NCBI RefSeq assembly: GCF_017116825.1
Contig: NZ_JAFIRD010000001.1
Location: 124,001 to 188,000 of the forward strand
Source: Mycoplasma enhydrae
Lineage (GTDB): Bacteria; Bacillota_I; Bacilli_A; Mycoplasmatales; Metamycoplasmataceae
DNA length: 64,000 nt
Reading direction: 5' to 3'
Shown here: positions 57,178 through 64,000 of the stretch, piece by piece
Layout: each line of letters opens with the position of its first letter
Numbering within the stretch: the stretch's first letter is position 1
Notes under the pieces: generated by a model
The model's database searches: none
Told to the model about the DNA's origin: nothing
Seen by the model: the letters and a program-made list of their open reading frames with translations, nothing else
Made by a program: the position numbers and the translations under genes

Positions 57178-57502
57178 AATCAATTCCTTTATTTGTAAAT
57201 TCTAATAAAGCATCAAAATTTGTGTTTTTGGTATCTAACTTAAATTTAAATGGGTTTCGTAATTCTTTAGGATGTATTTGTTTATATGAAACAACCAATG
57301 ACTTATTGGGCATTATTTCTAAAATTAACAGTTCCTTTATATCATCAACTTTAAACATCATTTTCAAGTCATTAATATAATAATCGCTAACTTCATTAAT
57401 ACTCAAAAAGCATTTGATAGCATCTTTAGTTAATAGAGTAATTACATTTTTAGATACTCTTTGAACTTTTGCTTTAATTATCTTACCTACTGTATATTCC
57501 AT
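57167..57502 (-). CDS. S1-domain RNA-binding protein
   Basis: A 111-residue protein with one S1/OB-fold RNA-binding domain: VGKIIKAKVQRVSKNVITLL at residues 5-24 and SINEVSDYYIND near 34, ending in a Lys-rich tail. Its size and form resemble the YugI/general stress protein 13 group. A clear TATAAT (57531-57536) and an AGAGGG Shine-Dalgarno precede it. It is the first gene of the S1-PGI-like-ldh operon and faces the TPP-riboswitch transcript divergently. Confidence 0.75.
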   Translation of the reverse strand: MEYTVGKIIKAKVQRVSKNVITLLTKDAIKCFLSINEVSDYYINDLKMMFKVDDIKELLILEIMPNKSLVVSYKQIHPKELRNPFKFKLDTKNTNFDALLEFTNKGIDYGD

Positions 57503-57568
57503 AAACCCTCTTAAAAATATGTACTATTTAATTATATAATTAATAAATTTTTGTTGCCTATTTTAATA

Positions 57569-57574
57569 TATAAT
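57569..57574 (+). promoter_or_regulatory. -10 box of the TPP-riboswitch operon
   Basis: TATAAT lies 30 nt upstream of the riboswitch core. Confidence 0.55.
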
Positions 57575-57603
57575 GTAATAATTATAAATATTATAATTAC
57601 AAA

Positions 57604-57675
57604 AGAACAGGGGTGCCATTAGGCTGAGAGAATACCCTCATTAACTGATCTAGTTAATACTAGCGTAGTGAGTTT
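57604..57675 (+). promoter_or_regulatory. TPP riboswitch (THI element)
   Basis: The conserved thi-box is complete: ACAGGGGTGCC, GGCTGAGAGAATACCC, CTGATCTAGTTAATACTAGCG and the closing GTAGTGAG segment. It binds thiamine diphosphate. It stands 50 nt upstream of the binding-protein gene and indicates that the following transporter imports thiamine or a related compound. Confidence 0.95.
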
Positions 57676-57692
57676 CTTATTTTTTTACTCCC

Positions 57693-57715
57693 TCTCTTTT
57701 AAATATAAAAGGAGA
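57693..57715 (+). promoter_or_regulatory. Ribosome-binding-site-sequestering hairpin
   Basis: TCTCTTTT pairs with AAAA(G)GAGA across a 6-nt loop, burying the Shine-Dalgarno AAAAGGAGA of the next gene. No terminator is seen between the aptamer and the gene, so control is probably at translation. Confidence 0.6.
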
Positions 57716-57725
57716 TTTAAAATAT

Positions 57726-58835
57726 ATGAAAAGACTTAATTTATTTCTAAGTGGAACTATTCCTTTTAGCATTCCATTGACGGCAATTTCTTGTCAAACA
57801 GAAAGATTATCGTTTAGCGTTAATCAACCTTGAAATGGAAAAAGACCTAGAGGCTTTTTTGAAGCTATTGTTGATAGTTTTCAAAAATCAACAAATGAAA
57901 AAAGGGTCTCATACAAAATTAATTTTATTGAAGAAAATAATGATTCTATTTCACTTTTAAAAAAGGGTTCAACTAATATAGCAATAGTTACAACACCTCT
58001 TTTTATTCAACAAAGAGATAGAAATATAGTTCCTATTATTCAAACAATGACAAGAGCTTTTAAATTTGATTTAAACATAAACGACTTATATAGTGATGGA
58101 ACTAATGCTGATAGACTTAGAATAATCGCTAAAAATGCTCAGGATTTATTTGCCAAAAAACCTTATAAAGAATGAACAAATGATGGCTACAAATGAAATG
58201 GTAGCATCTACGAGTATTTTTATGACACAAAAAATGTTGAATACTATCGGGGCTTAATTATGATCCAAGGGACAGGCAAACAAAGGAAGAAGATTAAAGA
58301 AGCCTGAGAAAATAAAGACTGAAATAGCTTTAGAAATTTTGGTATTGTAACTGGAAAAGAAACCAGTGGATCTAAATATATTTTGCAAGAAGCTTTGTTT
58401 AAAAAGCATTTTAACAAGAAGGACAATTCTTTTCAATCTTTCGCAATTGACAAAAAAAATAATTCTGAAAAATATACAACTGGAAGACCTAGGGATATAG
58501 GTAAGGGTTCATTAAAAAAATATCATATTGTTTTTGATGAATTAGGATCTTTTGGATATACACATAACAAAAAAAACAATGATAAGTATTCACCTGAAGA
58601 TAAGGATTCAAAAATTGAATTTTTAACAGTAACTGAACCTTTAAAATACAATGTAATAGCGGTTAGCAAAAAAAGCTTCTTTGATAATGAAATTACAATT
58701 CTAAAAAATGCTATTATTGATGTTTGAAAACATAAAAAAGATAACTATGGACCATTAGTTGGTTTTAATGAATATAAAGCAATTGAAGACATTCAAAAAG
58801 AAGTTATTGATCCTTATGAAAAAATTTTTAAATAA
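57726..58835 (+). CDS. Cypl/P37-type thiamine-binding lipoprotein
   Basis: A 369-residue lipoprotein with lipobox IPLTAISC (Cys near residue 23). The order of features follows the mycoplasma P37/Cypl family of ABC binding proteins, for which bound thiamine diphosphate was seen in a crystal structure: an N-terminal strand (SFSVNQPWNG), IAIVTTPLFIQQRD near 87, FGIVTGKETSGSKYILQEA near 205 and LTVTEPLKYNVIAVS near 300. The TPP riboswitch immediately upstream supports a thiamine-related substrate. Many TGA codons encode Trp. It ends 2 bp before the permease gene. Confidence 0.85.
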
Positions 58836-58837
58836 TA

Positions 58838-60496
58838 ATGTATTTGTCTAATAGTTTTTTTAAAGAGCAAATTGTTTCTGACCAAAAACAAATTATTAAA
58901 AAAGGACCATTAAGGTTAGTTTGAAAAATTATTTTGGCTTGTATAATAATTGCTTTTATTATAAGTTCAATTTTCATAATCAATTTTAGTTTTGCTAGAA
59001 ATGGTTGAGGTTTATTTTGATCAGGCATCAAAGATTTTTTTAGCCCTAATTCATATAGCAATTTATGAGGTGAAAATTTATTTTTATTGTCTTTAAAGTT
59101 CTTGTGGAATAGTATTAAAATAGTTCTCTTAAGTACATCTTTAGGTTTTGTTTTAGCTTTTATTAGTGCTTATTTTTCAAACTATAAAATGAATTCTAAA
59201 TATGTAGCAATACCAGTTAAATTTTTAGTAATATTTCTAAGAATATTTCCTGAGTTATTTTTCATATATTTATTTAAAATTTCTTTTGATAAAGAATTAA
59301 GTATTTATTTTATTTTATCTTGATTTAGTTGGCTATGATTACATGAATATTTTTCACAAACTATTGAAAATGTTAATTTTAATATTTTTTATCATTTAAC
59401 CAAAACAAAGTATTCAAAATTTAGAGCATTTTGAATTGAAATATGACCACAAATTAGAAAGAAAATTACAGGATATTTTTTCTATGCCTTTGAATCTAAT
59501 ATTAGATGAACAACAATTTTAGCTAATCTTGGTTTTTTAGGAATTGGAATTCTAACAAACCCTCAAAACAACCCTTTAGATTACACTCAACTTTTAATTC
59601 CTTTATTAGTGCTTGTTATTTTTCTTTTTTTAGTTGAACTTGTTTCTTTAAATATGAATAAATTATTTTTTGAAAATAAAACAACTAATGTTATAAACCA
59701 AAAGAAATATAGCCAAAAAAAGATAACTAAAAAAATTATAGGTTTAATAATTGTTTTAAGTCTTGTAATTATTTGTATTTTCGGTATTAGTTCAATTGCA
59801 GGTAAGAAATTTTATGCCTCGGGCGCTTCTAGTTATTTTAAAGAGATGTTTAATGGAAAATGAAGTGCAATAAATCTTAGTTTTCAAGAAAATGGAATTT
59901 TTTATATGCTAATTGAATTTGGAGTACTAATTTTTATTACATGATGTTTAGTTTATTTAATTTCTTATTTTAAAGTTTTAATTATGACTAGGTCATTAGT
60001 TGGTCTAAAAACAAGTTTAATATTTAAGTATATAAATATGTTTATTAGAGCGATACCAATAGTTACCATATTTTTGATATTTTCAAATCTATTTAATGGT
60101 TTTTCTGCTGCATTTGTTATTGCTTTTGGTATCCATAGTGCTTCTTCACTATCTAGAAACTTAGCACTTAACACAAATGCTTTAAATCAAGAAAAAATAG
60201 ACGCTCTAAAGAAAATGAAATATAGTAGTTTTTGAATTTATCGCAACTATGTGCGTCCAATGATTAAATTAGAATTTATTACTCTAGCCAGTTTTGAAAT
60301 TGAAAAACTTGTTCGAAATTTTATAACTTATGGATATTTATCATCATCTCTGCTAGGTCAACATGCAGCTCAAAAAAAACATCAAGAAATTTCTGACGTA
60401 GCTCCTTATTTATGAATTGGTTTAATTATTATTGCTACCGTTAGTTTAGTTTCATATTTAATTAGACTAAAATATACAAAACAAAAATGAAAATAA
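58838..60496 (+). CDS. PhnE/P69-type ABC transporter permease
   Basis: A 552-residue membrane protein with at least eleven hydrophobic segments, arranged as two homologous halves, each with an EAA-like loop (ESNIRWTTILANLGFLG in the first half; FEIEKLVRNFITYGYLSSSLLG in the second). Fused double PhnE-type permeases of this kind pair with P37-type binding proteins (P69 in M. hyorhinis). It lies 2 bp after the binding-protein gene. TGA encodes Trp throughout. It has no adjacent ATPase on this strand; the PhnC-like ATPase at 54115-54858 is the likely partner. Confidence 0.87.
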
Positions 60497-60497
60497 A

Positions 60498-60529
60498 ATC
60501 AGAAGCAATTAAAAGCTCCTGATTTTTTA
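60498..60529 (+). terminator. Terminator of the TPP-riboswitch operon
   Basis: ATCAG-AGC/GCT-CTGAT forms an interrupted stem right after the permease stop codon, followed by TTTTTT. Confidence 0.75.
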
Positions 60530-60546
60530 ATGTCAGTTTCCTGAAA

Positions 60547-60622
60547 TGGTACGCCCTAGGGGATTCGAACCTCTGACCCAATGGTTAAAAGCCATTTGCT
60601 CTACCTTCTGAGCTAAGGGCGC
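60547..60622 (-). tRNA. tRNA-Lys (anticodon UUU)
   Basis: The minus strand gives a 76-nt tRNA with encoded CCA, acceptor GCGCCCT/AGGGCGT (G-U at the top), anticodon loop CTTTTAA and T-loop TTCGAATCC. Confidence 0.96.
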
Positions 60623-60628
60623 ATAATA

Positions 60629-60716
60629 TGGTGCCCAGAACTGGACTTGAACCAGCACGACCGTTACAGTCAACGGATTTTAAGTCCGTAGCGTCTACCA
60701 TTCCGCCACCTGGGCA
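60629..60716 (-). tRNA. tRNA-Leu (anticodon UAA)
   Basis: An 88-nt class II tRNA with encoded CCA, acceptor TGCCCAG/CTGGGCA, anticodon loop CTTAAAA and a long variable arm. It lies 6 bp upstream of tRNA-Lys and is probably co-transcribed with it. Confidence 0.96.
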
Positions 60717-60824
60717 TTAATAATTTAATGCTATATAATTATAATACTTTTTTGCCAAAATGGCAATTTTTATATCATTTTTTTAGCATTAAACATTTTA
60801 AGCAAATATGCGCTTAAAATAAGA

Positions 60825-61607
60825 TTATTTTTTTATAGTTGACTTAGTTTTTTCGAACAGTTCTATATATTGTTTGACCGATAATTCTTCTGGTCTTGAA
60901 TTTAGATTAATAGACATATTATTTAGAATATTTTGAATATCTTTTTTATCAAAAGTATTAATAAGATTATTAATTAATGTTTTTCTTTTAAACTGAAAAC
61001 ATATTGATATAAATTTTAAATAAGATTCTAAATCTTTTATGATTGGAATATTTTTTTTAAAATCAATTCTAATAACCATTGAATCTACTTTAGGAACAGG
61101 TATAAAATTTTGGGCTTTCACAGTCACAATTTTATGAATATCAGCCATTGTTTGAATAGATACACTTAACTTGCCATATTCCTTAGTGCATGGTTTAGCA
61201 ATTAATCTTTCTGCTACTTCTTTTTGAATCATTAGTGTTGCTCTTTTAATGAAATGTAGTTCATTAATTAATTTAAAAAGTATTAATGAAGTTATGTTAT
61301 ATGGAATGTTTCCTATCACTACTTTTTTAGTTTCAGAGGCTAAATTTGCTTTTAAAAAATCTTCATTTATAAAAGTTATATTATCTGGAATTTCTTTGTT
61401 TTGCCAATATTCATATATTTCATTATCCACTTCATAAGCACAAAGGCTTTTTACTTTAGGAATCATCAAATTAGTTAGAGCTCCCAAACCTGGTCCTATT
61501 TCAATAACTTCTTCATTATTAACTTCGGCAGCATCTACAATTTTTTGTTGTATTTGTTTATTGACTAAAAAATTTTGACCAAAACGTTTTTTAGGTTTAA
61601 TGTTCAT
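60825..61607 (-). CDS. rsmA: 16S rRNA (adenine-N6,N6)-dimethyltransferase
   Basis: RsmA (KsgA) dimethylates two adjacent adenosines in helix 45 of 16S rRNA. The 260-residue product starts with KPKKRFGQNFLVNK, followed by the SAM motif VIEIGPGLGALT near residue 36 and the catalytic GNIPYNITS near 99. The ATG at 61607 has a GGAG Shine-Dalgarno; a longer frame upstream overlaps tatD and is rejected. It is last in the nucleosidase-tatD-rsmA run. Confidence 0.95.
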   Translation of the reverse strand: MNIKPKKRFGQNFLVNKQIQQKIVDAAEVNNEEVIEIGPGLGALTNLMIPKVKSLCAYEVDNEIYEYWQNKEIPDNITFINEDFLKANLASETKKVVIGNIPYNITSLILFKLINELHFIKRATLMIQKEVAERLIAKPCTKEYGKLSVSIQTMADIHKIVTVKAQNFIPVPKVDSMVIRIDFKKNIPIIKDLESYLKFISICFQFKRKTLINNLINTFDKKDIQNILNNMSINLNSRPEELSVKQYIELFEKTKSTIKK

Positions 61608-61608
61608 T

Positions 61609-62370
61609 TTAAACTCCAAAAACTTTCTTGACATTTTGCCTTACTTGTTCAACTAAGACACTTTCTTCTATACCTTTAAGATTAGCAATAAATCTATAAA
61701 CATATTCTACATAAGGACTAATATTAGGTTTGCCTCTCATTGGAGTTGGTGCTAAATAAGGTGTATCAGTTTCGCAAAATATTCTATCAATCGGCACTTC
61801 TAAACAAGCTTCTTGCAAATCTTTGGCATTTTTAAAAGTTACTACACCAGAGAAAGAAAAATAAAAGTTATCATGCTTTATACATTTTTTTGCAAATTCT
61901 TTGTTGCCACTAAAAGAATGAAAAACAAATTTAGTATTTTTATATTCCGGCTTAGAAATAATGTCATATGCATCTTCTAATGCATCACGAATATGCATAA
62001 CTACAACAATATTATGTTTTTGAGCAACTTCTATTTGTGATATAAAACCTTCTTTTTGAATTTCTTTTGAAGGTGAGTCATCATAATGATAATCTAAGCC
62101 AATCTCGCCAATTCCTATTACATCATTTGTTATTATTGATTCAAGATATTTACCATCATTAGAACCTTCAGATAGTGTTGGATGTATTCCAATTATTGGA
62201 TATAAATATTTTTCTTTAGCGCATAATTCCAACAGTTCTGCTGAATCTTCTTTAGAGGTACCGTTTACAAACATTAATTCCATGTTGTCCTGGTGTCATG
62301 ACTTAACCACATCATGAGGGTTTTCATAATATTCTTTAAAGGGGTGTGTATGTATATCAATATATTTCAT
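61609..62370 (-). CDS. tatD: TatD family metal-dependent hydrolase
   Basis: A 253-residue TIM-barrel hydrolase, probably a 3' exonuclease acting on DNA or RNA ends. Metal ligands are visible in order: IDIHTHP at the N-terminus, GIGEIGLDYH (Glu) near residue 94, VVMHIRDA (His) near 130, FHSFSG (His) near 155 and ETDTPYLAPTP (Asp) near 203. The ATG overlaps the stop codon of the nucleosidase gene as TAATG and the gene ends 1 bp before rsmA. TatD next to rsmA is a common arrangement in Firmicutes and mollicutes. Confidence 0.93.
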
Positions 62371-63065
62371 TAATCTAACCTTTCTAAAATTTTCATTATT
62401 ATGTCATTAATTTTATTGCTTACAATTTGAGTATTATTTTTATATTCATCTGAATTACTTGGATTAATAAGATTGTCAGAAATTACTTTAATAACTGAAA
62501 TTGGTTTTTTATAAAAATTAGCTGTATGAATTAAAGCGCCAGCTTCCATATCAACACTATAAATATCGTCAAAGTTATTATCAATAATTTCAATATCACT
62601 TTGAGTTGAAAATCTATCAGCTGTGGCATTATTGACTTCATCTAAATTTAAAAAAGCATTAATTCTTTTATTTAATGAAAAATCAGTTTTAAATTCTTTA
62701 ATGTTGTTTGGTAATTGACCCAAACTATAATTAGGCAAGCAAGTTAAATTTACATCATAATAGTAACTATTTTTAATTAAATAAGCTTGAGAAATATTTG
62801 AATCTTTCAAACCTCCAGCTGAGCCAATATTAATAATGTAATCTATTTCAAATTTTTCATTTGCTAAAATTCAAGATAAAAATAAAGCACTATTTACCTT
62901 GCCCACTCCACAATGAACTACATAAAATTCTTTATTTTTATATTCACACAATAATAATTCTTGGTATTTAGAATAATCATTATCTAATGTTATTGTTTTC
63001 TTAACTTTTATTGATTTTAATATATCAACACTTTCTTGTTCTTCAGCAAATATTATTAGTTTCAT
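62370..63065 (-). CDS. mtnN: 5'-methylthioadenosine/S-adenosylhomocysteine nucleosidase
   Basis: The enzyme cleaves adenine from SAH and MTA, removing by-products of SAM-dependent methylation. The 231-residue product has the PNP/UDP-phosphorylase-fold GVGKVNSA near residue 55, INIGSAGGL near 77, the substrate motif VDMEAGA near 172 and the catalytic Asp in VIKVISDN near 195. TGA encodes Trp once. The sequence is shorter and more diverged than E. coli Pfs but keeps both catalytic acids. It feeds into the tatD-rsmA pair, and rsmA is itself a SAM user. Confidence 0.85.
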
Positions 63066-63152
63066 ATACACTAATCCCTTCAATGATAAATATAAATAAT
63101 ATTATATATTTATTAACTAAATTTAAATTGAACTAAAAATTAGAAATAAAAA

Positions 63153-63172
63153 AGCGGAATATATTTCCACTC
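63153..63172 (-). terminator. Terminator of rpmB
   Basis: GGAA/TTCC with flanking A-G/C-T pairs forms a small stem 22 nt past the rpmB stop codon, followed on the minus strand by TTTTTTATTTC. Confidence 0.55.
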
Positions 63173-63194
63173 AATATTATCAATTATAAAATTA

Positions 63195-63392
63195 TTAGGC
63201 TACTAAACCATATTTTTTTAAGGTTCTTGCATTTTTAACAGTTACTCTAAGAGTTTTTTTAGAACCATTGTCTGTTTTAACAGTTACTTTTTGCAAGTTA
63301 AGGTCAAATTTTCTTCTTGTGGCATTTAAAGCATGTGATCTCTTATTTCCACTTAAAGCTTTCTGACCGGTTAATTGATCTCTTCCTGGCAT
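63195..63392 (-). CDS. rpmB: 50S ribosomal protein L28
   Basis: A 65-residue basic protein matching L28: the N-terminal G(R)[21 protein letters not shown] stretch and the C-terminal [14 protein letters not shown] motif. A GGAG-like Shine-Dalgarno precedes the ATG at 63392. It is monocistronic by position, between the nucleosidase and the S4 gene. Confidence 0.95.
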   Translation of the reverse strand: MPGRDQLTGQKALSGNKRSHALNATRRKFDLNLQKVTVKTDNGSKKTLRVTVKNARTLKKYGLVA

Positions 63393-63468
63393 TTTTTCTC
63401 CTTAATCTTTGTAAACAATATGTTAATATTTTATATTAAATTTATTTTTTTTAAGTTTTTTAGGTTTT

Positions 63469-63684
63469 TTATTCTTCAGCCGCTTTGATGATATATAGTT
63501 CATCATCTATTCAGACTGTGTCGCCAACTCTAATTTTTGCATTGCGACCTTCAGGAACGCGGTCATTAATTTTGATTTTATGAACACTTAAAAAGAATTT
63601 AGCCATTCCACCAGTACGGCAAATACCAGCTTTTTTTAGGAATTGAGCTAATTTAATCTCGTTGCCTTTAATTTCTACTTTCAT
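63469..63684 (-). CDS. S4-domain RNA-binding protein (YaaA/YbcJ-like)
   Basis: A 71-residue protein consisting of one S4 domain: IKLAQFLKKAGICRTGGMAK near residue 10, FFLSVHKIKINDRVPEGRNAKI and VGDTVWID. Such small S4 proteins are found between dnaN and recF near the origin of many Firmicutes. The ATG overlaps the dnaN stop codon (TAATG). The role in RNA binding is inferred from the family. Confidence 0.85.
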
Positions 63685-64000
63685 TAGAAGCCTCTCTGTG
63701 GTGTAATTAAATGAAATAAATTAGGATTCGATTCTGAAGTTATTACAATTCGCATCTTATCTGGAGTAAAAGAAAGTTTAATTTTATCTTCAAAACTTTG
63801 GATTGCTTCTTTTAAGAATCTAGAATTTAAAGCTAATTTTAACTCTGAATCTGAATAACTAAATTTATTTGATTTAATTTCAGCGTTAGCCATTTCTTCT
63901 CTAGTTGAAGAAATAGTTAAAACCTGATCTTGAATTTGTACTCTAATTTTGTTGTAATTTTCACTAATTATTACTGAAGCTTTGTTCAATAAATTATTTA
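63684..64000 (-). CDS. dnaN: DNA polymerase III beta subunit, sliding clamp (5' part outside window)
   Basis: Only the C-terminal 105 or so residues are in the window. They match the third domain of the beta clamp: LNSRFLKEAIQSFEDKIKLSF followed by the C-terminal pocket-forming HLITPQRGF. The clamp tethers the replicative polymerase to DNA. The minus-strand orientation places dnaA and oriC just beyond base 64000. Confidence 0.93.
   Translation of the reverse strand, partial: NNLLNKASVIISENYNKIRVQIQDQVLTISSTREEMANAEIKSNKFSYSDSELKLALNSRFLKEAIQSFEDKIKLSFTPDKMRIVITSESNPNLFHLITPQRGF

Noticed and set aside
61608-61634. Extended N-terminus of RsmA reaching into tatD
   Set aside because: The family start KPKKRFGQNFL and a GGAG site support the ATG at 61607.

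Overview
The window is low-GC DNA from a mollicute that reads UGA as tryptophan. Many reading frames stay open only if TGA codes for Trp, including arginine deiminase, EF-Ts, LysRS and several very long surface-protein genes. The arginine deiminase is close to the well-known enzymes of Mycoplasma arginini and M. hominis. Together with a hitABL-like P80/P60/HinT operon and a complete ADI pathway (arcA, arcB, arcC), this points to the M. hominis / M. arginini group (Metamycoplasma), although I cannot name the species. The right edge carries an S4-domain gene and the C-terminus of DnaN on the minus strand, so oriC/dnaA should lie just beyond base 64000. Most genes run leftward, away from that origin.

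Layout: 1-4.1 kb holds a truncated substrate-binding-type lipoprotein, two unknown membrane proteins and tRNA-Leu. 4.4-8.2 kb holds dut, tsf-rpsB and arcA. 8.4-10.5 kb is a plus-strand run of rpoE, fba, a secreted nuclease lipoprotein and tRNA-Ser. 10.5-13.1 kb is an accessory operon of a predicted papain-like cysteine peptidase and two partly identical lipoproteins. 13.2-17.5 kb has a DJ-1/PfpI protein, argS, cysS and rlmB. 17.5-20.6 kb has arcC, arcB, mscL and a small membrane protein. 20.7-25.9 kb has RNase J, recO, a stand-alone 5S rRNA, whiA and lysS. 25.9-30.2 kb is the HinT/P60/P80 operon. 30.4-40.9 kb has a LicD-like protein and an ABC exporter operon with a permease of about 2,787 residues. 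41-49 kb has rsmG, prs, a repeat-containing lipoprotein, a Doc-type Fic protein with a 54-residue partner, and an MgtA-type P-type ATPase. 49-54 kb is one coiled-coil surface protein gene preceded by an (AT)11 tract. 54-60.5 kb has a PhnC-like ATPase, LDH, a PGI-like protein lacking the family's catalytic motifs, an S1 protein, and a TPP-riboswitch-controlled Cypl/P37-type transporter. 60.5-64 kb has two tRNAs, rsmA, tatD, a nucleosidase, rpmB, an S4 protein and dnaN.

How the genes work together: arginine deiminase, ornithine carbamoyltransferase and carbamate kinase form the ATP-generating arginine dihydrolase route, but arcA lies about 10 kb from arcB-arcC. The thiamine-type transporter is also split: its binding protein and permease follow a TPP riboswitch, while the likely ATPase sits 3 kb away on the other strand. 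Several gene pairs overlap as TAATG, suggesting translational coupling. Several genes (dut, argS, cysS, whiA, the LicD-like gene, the PhnC-like ATPase) have a TATAAT box only 6-10 nt before the start codon, which suggests leaderless mRNAs.

The most unusual items are the catalytically stripped PGI-like protein, the dinucleotide tract inside a surface-protein promoter, the giant double-unit permease, the Doc-type protein with a downstream small partner, and the peptidase/lipoprotein operon with a near-identical 179-bp internal duplication. I saw no transposase, phage module, CRISPR array or rRNA operon.
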